Below, one piece after another: positions 33,351 through 47,087 of a stretch of 64,000 nucleotides of DNA. Within the stretch, counting starts at the first letter, position 1. Each line of letters starts with the position of its first letter. The notes under the pieces were generated by a model. That model searched no databases, was not told where the DNA came from, and worked only from the letters and a program-made list of their open reading frames with translations. A program made the position numbers and the translations under genes. The stretch comes from Diphasiastrum complanatum (Eukaryota > Streptophyta > Lycopodiopsida > Lycopodiales > Lycopodiaceae). Where the stretch lies: contig CM055106.1 in assembly GCA_029204225.1 (NCBI GenBank), forward strand, positions 46,427,180-46,491,179, given 5' to 3'.

Positions 33351-33999
33351 AACTTCTCTATTCTACACTTAGTCCTTAATACTCTAAAAAGATATATGAC
33401 CCTTTGTAACTGAGGGAAATTTGAAAACCACCAAATACATGGAAAGCCACCTCAACGGTCAAGATCAGTAGGTACATCCTACGGACATAATCCTTTGCTT
33501 CTTGGGCACTCTTTACATAAAGAAGGAATGGATTTGCAAGCCTTTTCCACGCCCTCTCTCTATCCAAATTTAGAATGCTTCAAAGAAATATACTGTAATG
33601 TTAAAAAAAATGATCTTCTTCTGCCTTTTGCTGGCACATCAAGGATTGCAGTGTGGAAGCTTACGCTACAACAATTAGAGATATAACTCCGAAATACTTT
33701 GGTAAGTGACCTTCATACCAGTTTACTTCTGCTTTGAATACTTTGATTGCAAAAAAAAGGAAAGATTCAATTGCAACCCTTGGCATTCTTGTTATATCGT
33801 TAACAACTTTGATAGCAAGCATATGAGAGGTTCAAGCGCTTGTTATGGCATGCATGAATCATTCAATACTTGCTTTTAAACATACTTGTGATGTAAACAA
33901 GCGTTGGCTGACTTTGTATGCTTGTTTATGAGCCATTTGGACAACGATGTAGGGCTGTGGTAGCACTACGGTAACAGCTGAAAATTGTTGTGATAGTAT
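33351..33999. other. non-genic sequence
   Basis: Nothing recognised. The junction with the truncated Copia-D gag is near 34000; no 5' LTR could be found here. Confidence 0.35.
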
Positions 34000-34006
34000 C
34001 TAGCTT

Positions 34007-36278
34007 TTGCAAGTGACTAATCACTTGACGAAGATCAAGGATCTTCGTGAGGAGCTTTTCAATATTGATGAGATAATTGAGGATGCTCAATTTGTTTCCA
34101 TTACTCTCAACTCATTACCTTCATCTTATCTTTCATTTGTTTCATTTTTGAGTATCTCTCTTAGGGGACAACTCTTATCGATGAACTTGTTGGGCTGCTT
34201 CTTCAAGAGGAGCAAACAAGGAAAAATTTTGCGGGTGACACTCAACAAGATCAAGTTTTCTTCACGAAAGGCAAGGGAAAAGACAAGTCAAAAGGAAAGG
34301 GAAAGCCTCCTTTCAAGGATGAGCAAAAGCCCATTGGAGATCAAAATGTCAACACTCAAAAGAGAAAAGGGAAGTGCCATTATTGCAAGAAGTATAGGCA
34401 CTTCATCAAGGATTGTAAGAAGAAGCTTGCGAAAGAGGAGAGTAAAGGAATTGATACTAGTGTTTCACTTGCTACTTTGGAGCAAGAGTTTGAAGCTAGT
34501 GGTGATCTCTTCAATCAAGACTATGTTTTTGTGTCTAATATTGCTTCTACTAGTACTTCTACATATATGAGGAATTCAGATTCTATTTTGCAAGTTGTTG
34601 ATTTTCAGCCCTTTGAGTGGGTGATTGATAGTGGTGCTACTCGTCCTATGACTTCTCGCAAAAAAACTTTCACTAAATTAGTGAAAGTGCAAAATGGAAG
34701 CAAGGTACAATGTGCAGATAATGCATCTTATTCTATTCATGGAATTGGAATTGTAGCCATCATTCAGCCTAATGGTGAAGAAAAGTACATGAAGAATGTG
34801 CTTTATGTTCCGGGAATAAAAAAGAATCTTCTTTCGGTTTCAACGATGTTGAAGCAAGGACTAGTTGTTGAGTTCAAAAAAGATAAGTGTCTTGTCAAGG
34901 ATCCTAAAAGATCTCTCTTCATTATCGTTTTGGGAATAATGCATGCTGGCTTATTCGTTATGGATACCTATGAGCGACGAATTTCCTCTATATGTCTTGT
35001 TGCTTCTACATCACAATCATTGGAGTTGGCTGAATTGTGGCACGCAAGGTTTGGACATCTCAACTTTGCAAGTTTGAAAAAGCTGAAGACATTTAATATG
35101 GTAGAAGATTTTCCTACTATTGAGCAGTCGGAAGGGCATGTATGTGAGGGGTGCATACTTGGAAAGTTTCAAAGGAAACCTTTCCAATTGATGGAACTAT
35201 AAAGGTTCTTGATAAATTTGATTTGGTTCATAGTGATGTTTGTGGTCAATGAGGAGCAAATCCATTGGGAAGTGCATATATTTTGTGACTTTTATTGTTG
35301 ACTTTTTCCGTTTTACATGGATCTATCCTATGAAGGCTAAATCAGAAGTTTTTCAACATTTTAAAGATTTTCTAGCAATGGTGGAAAATCAGTTTGGGCA
35401 TTCTTTGAAGACCCTACGCACCAAGACACGAGCCTCTACAAAATCAGTGGACTATGCTGATTTTTCAGATTTTGCTCTTACATCTCATGAAGATGTTACG
35501 GAAGAACCTGTTTTCTATGAGCAGGCCAAAAGAATAAAATGTTGGGAGACTGCGATACATGCGTATTTTTGTGATCGTGGGTTTACTAATAGTCCTAGCG
35601 AATCTACTCTTTATGTCAAACATACTTCAGATTATATCATCATTATTTTGCTTTATGTTGTGATATTATTATTATGGGAAGTAATGAGCAGTAGATTGAT
35701 ACCGTAATACTTGATCTTGGTATGGTTTTTGAAACCTCAGATTTAGGCCTATTGTAGTTTTATCTTGATTTGTACAAGAAGGGGTTGGAATTTTCATCTC
35801 TCAAGAATGCTACATTAGGCAAATTTTGAAGCGGTTCAAAATGGAAGATTGCAAGCCGGTTGCTACACCTATGGAGACAGACCTGAAATTAAATAGTCAA
35901 GTTGATGGTGAATCATTTGATACTACTTTATATTGTCAAGCTATTGGATGTCTTATTTATCTATGTAATTCAAGGCCGAACATTTTTTATAGTGTCTCAC
36001 TCATGAGTCAATTCATGCATGTCCCGATGACATCACATTGGACAAGAATTGGGGTGGAGATCAAGACACTAGACGCTCTATAAGTGGACATTGCTTTTTT
36101 TTATGGAAACTCTGCAATTTCTTGGTCAAGTAAAACGTAGCCCACTGTTGCTACTTCTTCTAGTAAGGCAAAATATAGAACGATATTTTCAGCCACAACG
36201 GAGTGTTTATGGCTGAGAAGACTACTTGTTGACATGAAGTTTGGCGAGCCTTCAGCCACTCTTATTTTGAGTGATAGT
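34007..36278 (+). pseudogene. Copia-D gag-pol remnant, upstream part
   Basis: Gag from TNHLTKIKDLREELFNID, frameshifted near 34190. A zinc knuckle near 34375 (CHYCKKYRHFIKDC) has lost the Gly before His. Protease: WVIDSGATRPMTSRK near 34620. GAG-pre-integrase: LWHARFGHLNFASL...CEGCILGKFQ. Integrase start: FVTFIVDFFRFTWIY and a broken DNGGE region near 35410. Then the frame jumps to the middle of RT (CDRGFTNSPSESTLYVK), with the YVDD motif destroyed near 35660. RNase H with SRPNIFYSVSLMSQF and stops follows, ending at the Copia-E junction. Confidence 0.75.
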
Positions 36279-36923
36279 TGTGAAAGATTTCAGATCCTTA
36301 AGATCCAATCTACTTGAATGATCTTTGGTTAGAAAGAGAAATACACCACCAATTTCACCAATGTAAAAAAATCAGCATCTACACACAATTTGAGATGCAA
36401 ACACCAATAGAACTTGATCAAACTTGAATGAAATAAAAAAGTACTGTTGTTGTCCGTACAAAACCAGCAAGCTACTGTATTTCACACGTGTGGATCCAAA
36501 AATAGCAAATATAGATCATTCTACACATAGAATTGCAAGCAATCACCAGGATAGTGCACCAATGGATAGTAGAACCCAAGAGAACCATGTATAAGCATGG
36601 AATGAGATAGAGAGAAGATTGCTCTCTCCACGAGTTACATCCTTTTATAGTAGGTCCAAATCTTATTTGGCCACTTGGCTTTTTCACCAAAATGCTAACC
36701 CTACTAATTTTGGGTCTAGATTCAATGTACCCAATTATTCAAATTTGAATATACTCAAACTCGCATTCTAACTTTCCCACACTTTCAAAAAGTGTTTATT
36801 CAAATGAAATTTAGACTAATGAACTTTGAAAAGTCAATCTCTAAGTCTAAAACAAGTTTTGGCCTCAATATGCCAAATATGGAAATATAGCAAAATGTGA
36901 TGAAACTAGTTGAATCTTTCACA
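36279..36923 (-). repeat. Copia-E 3' LTR
   Basis: TGTGAAAGATTTC...CTTTCACA, matching the right LTR pieces and the solo LTR at 50637-51290. Confidence 0.92.
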
Positions 36924-36935
36924 CTCCCTCTTCAA

Positions 36936-39610
36936 CTAGTTTAGCATAGAGTTTGATAACACTCCAAGTGAAGTCCTATGCTTTATGAACAAGTCTTTTT
37001 CCAATGCTTTGGTGAAGATATCAGCTACACATTCTCTTGAAGACACATGTTGAAGCTCCACCTCTTTTGCAATGACTCGCTCCCTCACAAAATGATATTG
37101 TATCTCAATATGCTTGCTCCTAGCATAGTTTTGGACCATAGAACTTTGATCCATCATAAGAATGATCTTCTTCCTAAGAATAGATCTCCTTTCAGTGATC
37201 ATGTAATGCTCAAAATAGAAACAACCATAATTGATATAGAGAATAGTGTCCACTTGGGATGCTTCACTATTTCTTACATCAATTTTACATACCAAGATGC
37301 AATTAGAACATGAAGAATCAAATAGAATGTAAATGAAATGATTCCACCATGCTTCCAACTTTGAACTCTCTGAAAAAATACAGCAAACAAACAATATATG
37401 TGAGTGATCAACTTCTCCTCCTTTGTCCTTTGTTGCCATGTATTCACCATGATACTCCATGAATGAGCCTTCATCTCCATCTTGCCTCAAGATAACATTA
37501 TACCTTGATGACTTGGCCATGAATGAGTGACATAATAAACCTCCAATAGCTTCATTTCCATTAGCAAAATCAGCCAAGAATTCTAGTACAAATCCAACAT
37601 CAAACAATGCTCACCAATGTAGCTAGTTTTACCATATCTTGACAATTTGCACACATCCACATGAAAATGCTCAAACATGAGATAGAACAAGTATAGTAGA
37701 CTTGAACAACACTTCCTTGCTGCTCCTTTGACCTTATTTGAGTCTTCAATATGCTGCAAAAACAAATCCATAACATCTTTACCAATTACCTCTCCTTTGA
37801 TGCTCTTGACTAGCTCCAAATTGCCACCATCTCTTTTGACTAGTTGAAACGCTTTGAGACCAACCTCTTAATCTTCAACTTGATCATCAAAGTCATTGAA
37901 CAAACTTTGTTTTCCAGATCCATTACTTGATTTTACAGCAAGATAACATCCATCCATTTGCATAGCTCCATTTACACAAGAAGATCTTCCAAAAGATGTT
38001 TCACTTTTCATAAGAGCTTGATACTCGAGATCCATTGCGTGGATCCACTCCTCTTCTTTCCTTGCTTGATCTACACTTGTAGACTCATCCAAAGGGGTTA
38101 GGAAAACAACATAATTTTCAGAAATTACTTGCTTATCCTTTTGAACATATGTGAGCCTTTGAGGTACTTGTCTTTCTCTTGATGTTCTCCTTGGCTTTTG
38201 ACTTGATGAAGGTCCATCATCATCACCATCCAAAGTAGGATGCTTCTCATCAACATCAAGAATGTTAGATTCATCCACTCTACCATCAATCATGCTTCAA
38301 GACACTTTTGGAATGTTTCCCTCATAAAAAATGACATCTCTACCAACAATCACTTTGTTAGTAGAAGGAATGTAAACCTTGTAGGCTTTACTCACTTCAT
38401 TATATCCAACAAAAATATCTCTTCTTGAGGATGGATCCTTCTTGGTCCTATCACCAAGAATAATGTTGACATAGCATGTGCATCCAAAAGTTTTTATAAA
38501 GTTAACATTCGGCCTCCTCTTGAATAGCATCTCAAAAGGTGTCCTTCCATCCAAAATAGCACTCGGCCACCTATTGCACAAGAAATTGGCACACAACAAA
38601 GCTTGATCCCATAATGGTTTGTCAAGACTTAACTTCATAGCTTTAGCACTTTCACATAAAGTCCTATTCTTCCTTTCAGTCACTCCATTTTGTTGTGGGG
38701 TCCTTGATGTTGTATACTCCATCTTGATCCCATGCTCATCACAAAAGGCCTTGAATTTGTTAGATATGTACTCACCACCATTGTCACCTCTCAAGCACTT
38801 GATCTTTGTAAAAAATTGGTTCTCCCTTGCATTCTTGAACTTGACAAAGACATCATACACTTCATCCCTGCTCTTTAGTAGATAGATCCAACAAAATCTA
38901 CTAAAATCATCAATGAATGTTACATACATCTTAGCTCCACTATTGCTAATTGTAGTAAATCCATGAATATCCGAATGTACAAGTTGAAAAGACTTTGTAG
39001 ATCTAAAAATAGATCTAGTATAAGGTAGTCTATGTGAATTAGACAAAGCACAAGACTCACAAACATGCTTGACATCACTTAAGGAACTTGAAAGACCAAT
39101 CACAACCTTCTTCCTTGCCATTACCTCCAGTGACTTGAAGTTGAGGTGTCTCATCCTTTTGTGCCAAACCTCTTGAATAGAAATTTGTTCCCTTGCAACA
39201 CATCCAACTTGGTTAGCAATAACACAAGCATCTAGTTTGAACAACTTCCCTTGCCTTTTACCTTTTCCAATTAAGACATCGATCCTTTTGATCAAACAAG
39301 CATCTCCATCAAACTCCACCTTGAGGCCTTTACTTAGCATTTGGCTCATATTAAGTAAATTCTTGGTAATAGATGGAATAAACAAGACATCCTCCAAATG
39401 AACATTCCTATTTGTAGAGAGAGAAATAGGAATTGTGCCAATCTCTTTGATTGCACACTCACCATCATTGACCGTGTAGGTCACCCTCTTGTCATCTTCA
39501 TATGCCAACAACGAAGTGAAGTATTCTTTGTGAAAGATCATGTGTGAACTTGCTCCACTATCAATCCACCAAGGATCCAGATCTCCATAGCAAGCATACA
39601 TGAAGACATC
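36936..39610 (-). pseudogene. Copia-E protease, integrase, unidentified insert and RNase H tail
   Basis: Leftwards from 39610: protease (WWIDSGASSHMIF, about 39575), GAG-pre-integrase (VWHKRMRHLNFKSL...CESCALSNSHRLPY) and a well preserved integrase core in a 434-residue frame: HSDIHGF, FIDDFSRFCWIYLL, RGDNGGEY and NGVTERKNRTLCESAK supply D,D,E. After its C-terminal region (VGRDVIFYEGN) come a Ser/Arg-rich linker and EWIHAMDLEYQAL, the start of RT. The RT palm is absent. Instead 37200-37870 holds unassigned frames, and then the RNase H tail appears (ARSKHIEIQYHFVRERVI, CVADIFTKAL) near 37000-37130. Confidence 0.85.
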
Positions 39611-40447
39611 ACAAAAGCATCATCATTTGCATCTTGAACATCCAAACCATCCTCATCAAGAGTAAGATTACCTTGCTTGTCTCCTTGATCTCTCTTCTTC
39701 TTGTAACACTCACTTGCAAAGTGTCCTTTTATGCCACAATAGAAGCACTTGAGCTTTGATCTATCCTTCTTTTTGCCACTTGAAGAAGCATCCACTTGAT
39801 CTTGTCCTGTAGACCAATTACTTTTGGTTTTGCCCTTGAATTTGCCCTTTGTGAATATAGCATCTTCTTGAAGTGCCGATGTAGATCTTCCTCTTTTCCT
39901 CATTGATCAAGATCTCTTGAAGATCCATCAAACTTGGCAAAGTCTTTTGAATAACAATACTTTGAACAATGTTAGCATGAGCATCTAACAAGCCATTAAG
40001 AATCACTTGAATAAGCTCTCCGTCGTTAATACTTTCATCTATGCAAGCCAACTCATCATTCAATGCTTTCATTCTCAAAACAAAAGTACTTGGACTTTCA
40101 TCATTTTTTTGCAAACAAGAAAAGATTAGAGTCAACACTCTAGAAGTAGACTTGGATTCATAAAGCTTCTTCAATGAATTCCAAGCTTCCAAAAATAATG
40201 TGCACTTACCAACTTCCTTGAGAAGTCCATTGGTAACATTCATCTTTATCATGTGTAGAGCCTTCTTGGCCCTCTTGTCATACCTCATTTGATCTTGTTG
40301 TGTTGCTGGTCTCTCTTCCAAACCTACAACAATATCCAAATCATCATTCATCTCAAGAAGTGATTCCATCATCACTTTCCACAATGAATAGTTTCTTGAG
40401 GTAAGCCTATCATTGGCTTCCAACATGACTCTAATTGAGGTTGCCAT
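39611..40447 (-). pseudogene. Copia-E gag
   Basis: Starts at the ATG 40445-40447 (MATSIRVMLEANDRLTSRNY). It contains KVMMESLLEMNDDLDIV, RVLTLIFSCLQKNDES and the typical DGELIQVILNGL. The frame changes near 39850, after which the basic region and a CCHC knuckle CFYCGIKGHFASEC (near 39740) follow. Paralogous to Copia-A gag. Confidence 0.85.
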
Positions 40448-41034
40448 GTAGCAATGACTTCATCTTCTCTTTCAACCTGTTTCAATGCACAAAATTCTCC
40501 TTTGAACAACAACAAATGCTTTCCAAAGAAATTACCAAGATTTGAACTATCTCACAAACTCTCTTCTAGCACTTATCCAAGCAAATCAACACATAGAATC
40601 ATGGAATCTTGATCAACCTATGATCTATCCTCAATCTAATGACTTTTGCCACTTCCTAAGATTGAAACACACTCAAATGAAGTCCAGCAATCTCACTATC
40701 TAGAGATCTAATCAAAATTAGGTTTTTGACAAAATAAAAAAAAAATTGACTATTCCAAATCTATATGCAAATGCTGAAAATTTGATATGCAATCTATAAG
40801 CCACCACTTAGGCTGATCCAATGATCCAAAAATCGGCCAAATCCAGTATGTGAATTCAAAAATCGAAATTGATCAAGTATATTGACCTATAAAGTGTTAC
40901 GATCTACAAAAGATCCAATCTACAAAAGCAAAAAATTCGATTTTGATGTATAATCCTCTCTAGCATGCTCTAGACTTGATATCTTCACCAAATCATTGAT
41001 AGATTTGATTTCCTCCTTCATAACCTGAAACACA

Positions 41035-41047
41035 AGCTCTGATACCA
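41035..41047 (-). other. Copia-E primer binding site
   Basis: Minus strand TGGTATCAGAGCT at the LTR edge. Leader 40448-41034 separates it from gag. Confidence 0.88.
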
Positions 41048-41060
41048 TGTGAAAGATTTC
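41048..41060 (-). repeat. Copia-E 5' LTR, inner 13 bp
   Basis: TGTGAAAGATTTC: the first 13 plus-strand bases of the right LTR, cut off by the Gypsy insertion. The LTR resumes at 47451. Confidence 0.9.
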
Positions 41061-41418
41061 TGTTACGAGCTCGTAACCAGTGCCGAACCCTAGAGAACAC
41101 AGATAGGTCAGATACCACAGTCAGGGTCGTGTCCAGCGTACATGACCAACAGGGCAAGACAGTGTGAGTAGTGTGCCCCAGCACGGTCCATAGCCATGGC
41201 GGGCCTAACACAACCTAGGGACCTTGTCAGCAGGATAGGGCCCCCAGTTGGGTCTCGACGTGCAGTCGGCCACGTCAGTGCCACATGGCCGACACTTGGC
41301 AGTAGCATGCTACCAGTCCTCACACTGGGCTAGGAGGGGCTTACTCTATATCAGGGAGTAGGCAAGGTTGGGTGGATCAGTTAGTGTTTGCCCTACTGTG
41401 GTGTTAGGATCTATTACA
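41061..41418 (+). repeat. chromovirus 5' LTR
   Basis: 358 bp, TGTTACGAGCTCG...CTATTACA. Confidence 0.95.
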
Positions 41419-41419
41419 C

Positions 41420-41432
41420 TGGTATCAGAGCC
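41420..41432 (+). other. chromovirus primer binding site
   Basis: TGGTATCAGAGCC one base after the LTR; initiator-Met tRNA type. The 890-bp leader to gag (41433-42321) has no clear coding sequence. Confidence 0.9.
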
Positions 41433-42321
41433 ATCTCCTTCTTTGGGAGCTCAGTTTCAACAGGAGAGAAATCCATCAGAATGCATAGCAACTATGGTTA
41501 ATATGCAAAGATAGATAGAGCAGGTGAAGTGCTGGAGAACCAGCTATCTATGGTGGAAATCTCCGTAGGATTACTTGTTTTTACAGTAAAATTTGGATCA
41601 GCTTTCTAGGCCAGGTCCAGCGCTGCCAATTAGGGTTTAAACTTCGATTTTGGAGTGGAAATTCCGGATTTTGGAGCGTTTTCAAGTCAGGAAGTTTGAT
41701 GCAGACCAGCGCTGTCAGAGCAGCCTCCTTCCTTGAGTTTTGAGTGGAAATCAGTGACAAATTAAGCAAGATTTGAAGCGGATTTCTACAGCAGGTCCAG
41801 CGCTGGACAGTAGGGGACAAATTTTAGAATTTATTCTTGTATTTCAAAGGTTTTCTAGAAGTCTGAGCTTCAGACTTGCTTGTCACAGACCAGCGACCTA
41901 CCAGCTGAGGTCAAATCAGAGATTCAAGCGGATTTTTGAGTCTAAATTTGGACAAATCGGGTCAGACAGGTTGCTGTCCAATCAGCGAGGACATGGACTT
42001 CAAAATTCCGGATTTCTTTTTGTATTTTTCCATTTTTTACTCGGTTTGTTGGAGCTCCACATCTGAAATCAGATCAACGAGCTACTTCACTCAAGAACCG
42101 AGAAATTTGGATGTCATTTTGAAGCTTCAAGCTGGGATTTTCCGGGACAGCAGGTCTGAAATCGTGGGTAAAAGAGTTGAGAGGGTTCTTCTTCGTAATT
42201 TCTTTGGAAGTACAGTCTTCAGAAACAGCTAAGTCATCTTTCCTTTACCTTGTACAGTTGTAAATTAGTCTTTTGACTTTTTTTCATCAGAAGTTAAGGT
42301 AGCTCTCTTCCAGTTCCGAAG

Positions 42322-43375
42322 ATGACCACTCCTCAGGGACCTGATCAACCCCCGGAGAGAGGCTTCGACGAACTTGAAACAGAAGCCTTGGCTTATAGAA
42401 AAGGGAAGGAACCCATGGAAGTAGAAGAACAGGAACAGTTCGCCGAAGAACTCGACGAACTGGTTACCAAGGAGCAGTTCCTCCAATTGGTAACAGAAGT
42501 GGATGAACTGAAGTTGGCATTAGCCAATTTCAAGTCCAGTGTGGACGACTCGTTCGCTGAACTCAAAAACTTGATTTTGAGTTCCGCGAAAGGAAGCCTT
42601 CCCTCCACTTCTCAGTTATCCTCTTCTCCACTTCCATCAGTTTTGGGTGAGACTTTACGGTCTCACCCCAGTGTTTTTAAAGATTTAAAGCCTCCTACTT
42701 TTAATGGGGAAGAGAAGGATAGAAATGCAGTTATTCTACAAACCTTCCTCAGCAAATGGAAGAACATTCATGCTCTTAAACAGACCCCTGACCATTTGCA
42801 AGCAATTGAGGCCAGTCTTTCTTTAGGGCCTATGGCCTATAAGTGGTGGTTAAATCTCCAGGAGACTGGGCAGACTCCCCGATCATGGAAAGCTTTTGAA
42901 GAAGCTTTCCTAAGAGAATTTCTACCAGAAAATGAACTAGATAGAGTCTGGGAAGCCTGGGAAAGAACAGTAATGGATAAATCCCTCATCTAATATATCT
43001 CACAGTATCGAGAAGCAATTTTAAAGATTAAAAATATGGATGACTATCAAAAAATTAGGGGATTTGTCCATGGCCTCAAAGATGAATATAAAGTAGAGGT
43101 TCAGAGAAACTCGCCTACTACCCTTGAGCAAGCTCTCAGATATGCTCAAATCTATGATGATTCAGTGGGTAGGAAGAGAGCGAGACAACAACCACTTTCT
43201 GAGCAGCTTTCTCAGAAAGACTTTCAATTTAAAAAGAAATTTTTAAAAAGAAAGAAAGAAGATAAATTTAAAGGTGAAGCTCCTCAGAAACGCCTTTCAC
43301 TCATACAGCCCTTAAAACCAGATGATTTTGAGAATTTAAACAAGAACGTTTGTGCTTTGTGTGTATGGGCAAGGG
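42322..43375 (+). pseudogene. chromovirus gag
   Basis: Starts MTTPQGPDQPPERGFDEL. An acidic segment leads into a predicted coiled-coil-like stretch, then the retrotransposon gag domain (FKDLKPPTFNGE, AYKWWLNLQE, FEEAFLREFLP). An in-frame TAA at 42991-42993 interrupts it. The frame resumes to the basic region and a CCHC knuckle near 43350 ([14 protein letters not shown]) that is reached only after a frameshift between about 43310 and 43350. Confidence 0.85.
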
Positions 43376-46300
43376 ACACACAGTCAGACAGTGTCCCAAG
43401 GGGCCTTTCACTAAAAAAGATAAAAAAGATAAAAAACAAGTTCATCTTGTTCAGACTGTATGTTTCCCCAGTGACTCGGCAGCTTCCGAGATCAAAGTGT
43501 ATCATGAAGATCATGAACACTGTTGCCAGCTAACCTCTGCAATGCTAGCGAGACCCGTCAGCTTTGGGCCGCATGACCTAGTACGTATGCATGGGAAAGT
43601 TGGTAACCAGTCAGTAAGAGTCATGGTTGATGATGGGGCAACCCATAATTTCATCAACCACACCCTGGTCAAAAAGCTTAAACTACCAGAAGTACCTAGT
43701 CAGCATAGGTACATAGTTTCATTAGCTAAGGGTGAAGATAAAAAAATATGGAAAACTATGGTAAGTAAGTTAAATCTTGGTATTCAGGGGTACCAAGATG
43801 AAATAAACTTTCAGATAATGCACCTGGATCGAACAGACATTGTTCTCGGGAAAGATTGGCTCTACAGTTTAGGACCTTCCCTCCACAGAAACTATCAGGA
43901 GAACACCCTCAGCTTTCAGTATAAAGGCCGAGAGATCCAGTTGCATGGGGAGCATGATGTTCCCAACAGCCCTATAGTCTGCAGTTCAGAGCTCTGTCAG
44001 CTAATCAGAGACGAAGACCATCAGGTATTCTTATGTGACTTTCAGTTTATTCCTAAAGTTTTTATTTCCAGTTCTATTCAGCAGAAAATTTGTAAATTAG
44101 AAACTTTATTGTCTAAATTTAAAGATGTTTTTCCTGAAGATTTGCCACATGGTTTACCTCCTAGCAGAGAGATAGATCATGTAATAAACCTAGTACCAGG
44201 TACAGCACCTGTTTCTAAACCTCTGTATCGGGTCAGCCGAACAGAGGATGAAGAAATAACTAGGCAGTTAACAGACTATCTTGGGAAAGGCCAAATTCAG
44301 ACCAGTAGTTCACCATGGGCCTCACCAGTCCTATTGGTGAAAAAGAAAGAGGGGTCTATGCATCTTTGCGTAGATTACAGAGCCCTCAATAAAGTCACAA
44401 TTAAGAATAAATACCCTATGCCTCGGGCAGACGAGTTGTTTGATCAACTCGACGGGGCTAAGTTTTTCAGCAAAATAGACCTCAGATCGGGATATCATCA
44501 AGTCAGTATAAAATCGAAAGATGTCTCGAAAACAGCTTTTAGGACTCGTCAAGGTTATTATGAGTTTAAGGTGATGCCATTTGGGCTCACAAATGCTCCA
44601 GCTACCTTTATGACCTTGATGAACAGTGTCCTCAGACCATACTTGGGTAAGTTTGTAGTCGTATTTTTAGATGACATCCTCGTCTACTGCAAAACGAGGA
44701 AGGAGCATCTAAAACACCTCAGAAAGGTGTTTCGATTGCTCAGAAAGCATAAGCTTTATGCTAAACAATCCAAGTGTGAATTCTTCGTTGAAGAAGTAGC
44801 ATATTTGGGTCACATTATCTCTTCAGATGGGATTAAGATGGACCCAAATACATACTCATTTGGCAGAGACCTCAGAATATTTTGGAACTTCAAATCTTTC
44901 TTGGTCTGACGGGATATTACAGACGATTTGTCAAGGAATATGCTCAGATAGCAGTCCCTATGACAAATATCCTTAAGGGAAAGGGAAAGGAGTTCATTTG
45001 GGAGTCCGCACAACAGAAGAGCTTTGATGCTCTCAAAATAGCCTTAGCTACAGCACCAGTTTTAAAAGTCGTCGATCCCAATCAGCCATTTGTGGTCGAA
45101 ACAGATGCTAGCGACTTTGCAGTAGGTGCTGTGCTAACTCAGGGTGGACGACCAGTTGCGTTCAAGAGTAAAAAACTCGAGCCAGTTCAGACTAGGTACA
45201 GTGCCTATGAAAAGAAACTTTTTTCTATAGTCCATGCCCTTAAGACTTGGAGGCATTATTTGTATGGTGCCAACTTTGAGGTCCTGACAGACCATGAGAG
45301 TCTCAGATACCTTTGCAATCAACCTGAGCTTAGAGGTCGAAAAGCTCGTTGGGTAGAGTTGATGCAAGAGTTTGACATGTCTATCAGATATAGGCGTGGA
45401 AAATTCAATACAGTAGCAGATGCCCTTAGCAGAATGCCTATGATAAACGAGCTGAGTTTTACTCAGATTCGTAATGAGTTACTCGAGTCCTTGAGAGGGA
45501 AATGCCAGCATGATGCATTCTTCTCTATTATCTGGAACTCAGTCCAGAACAGACAGTTACAGACTCCAGAACCAGTTCTCGAGGCTGGTGCCAGTTCATC
45601 CAAGAATACGACAGCTTCCGTTGAGAATGATGATGAGTCCGAGTATACGTCGTCAGATGACGTTGAGGATTCTGAGCCTGTATTACCCAAGCAAACCCTA
45701 GGGGTTGAGGGTCAGTTGACTCAAGGATTCAAATGGAAACAGTATTCCATTCAGGATGAGTACTTGCTCTATAGAGATAGAGTATGTGTCCCCAATTCAG
45801 AGGATTATAGGCAACAGGTCCTATATGAATGTCATGACAATCCTAGCGCGGGACACCCAGGCATACAAAAGACCTATGAGCTTCTTTGTAGGCAATTTTT
45901 CTGGCCCAGTATGAAAAGGGACGTCCACCAGTATGTAACTAGTTGCCAGAAATGTCAAGTAAATAAAGCAGAGCGTTTAAAGGCAGGAGGGTTGTTGCAT
46001 CCCTTAGAAATACCAGCTGGTAAATGGGAGAGTATCTCCATGGATTTTATAGTAGGCCTGCCTAAAACTCAAAAGGGTAATGACGCTATATGGGTCACAA
46101 TTGACCGTCTGACCAAAATGGCTCATTTTATTCCAACCAAAACAACCGTTAGAGCTCCAGAGTTAGCGAGGTTGTTTGTAGACGGGCTATTTAAATTGTA
46201 CGGTCTACCTTTCAGCATAGTCAGCGACCGGGACAGTAAGTTTACTGGAAATTTTTGGAGGGCAGTATTCCATCATCTCCATACTAAACTTAATATGAGT

Positions 46301-47076
46301 ACCACTGACCATCCACAGACGGACGGTCAAACAGAATGGGTAAATCAAGTGCTGGAGGATATGCTTCGTGCATACGTCAGCAAGAAACAGACTAATTGGG
46401 AGGAGTATCTCTCGATATTAGAGTTTGCTTACAACAGTACCAAACATTCAGCTACGGGATACAGCCCATTCCACGCTCATCCATAGTTGTAGGGTTTAAA
46501 CAAAAAAAAGTTGAAGCAGCCAGAAACTTTCTAGAAGACCTAAACCAGATGATAGAACATGCTAAGCGTAGCATTAGACAATTCCAGGATCGAGCCAGGC
46601 ATTATGCAGATCCACACAAACGGGATGTGCAGTTCTTCACTGGTGAGAAAGTCTACTTGAGAGTCCCAGTTGACTCTAAAACCCTCAAATCAGGAGTGTG
46701 TACTAAGTTGTATCCAAGGTATTGTGGTCCCTTTACCATCAGTAGGAGACTAGGCGAGGTCACCTATGAACTAGAACTCCCACACAGCAGTAAGGTTTTT
46801 CCAGTCTTTCATGTAAGTCAGTTACGAAAAGCCTTAACCAGATTAGATAATCTGGTAGGGGACAGTGTTCTAGTTCTCCCATTAGATCCTCAACAACCTC
46901 CACATGAACCAGAGGAGATTCTTGATAGTAGAGAGATGCAGACTCGTCATACTTTATACCGAGAATATCTGGTTAAGTGGAATAATCAGCCTGTTGAGAA
47001 TGCCACTTGGGAAAGAGGCAGCGTCCTTCGCAAGATTTTTCCAGACTTTGTCTTAGAGGACCAAGACGGTTCTTAA
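43376..47076 (+). pseudogene. chromovirus pol with C-terminal chromodomain
   Basis: Protease active site reads [12 protein letters not shown] near 43625 (DDG where DSG or DTG is usual). RT runs about 44170-44840 with [16 protein letters not shown]-like CVDYRALN and the catalytic FLDDILVYC near 44670. A frameshift near 44850-44890 precedes RNase H (ETDASDFAVGAVLTQ). Integrase has the HHCC finger (GHPGIQKTY...CQKCQ), DFIVGLPKT, SDRDSKF and HPQTDGQTEWVNQ. Another frame break lies at about 46486. The last frame (to 47076) holds the GPF-type segment and then a chromodomain with YREYLVKWNNQPVENATWE near 46960-47015, which in chromoviruses guides integration to heterochromatin. At least three lesions make it inactive. 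Confidence 0.9.
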
Positions 47077-47087
47077 GGGGGAGGGAG

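Noticed and set aside
33351-34000. Possible 5' LTR of Copia-D
   Set aside because: No matching sequence near 48200-48600 and gag is already truncated at the junction.
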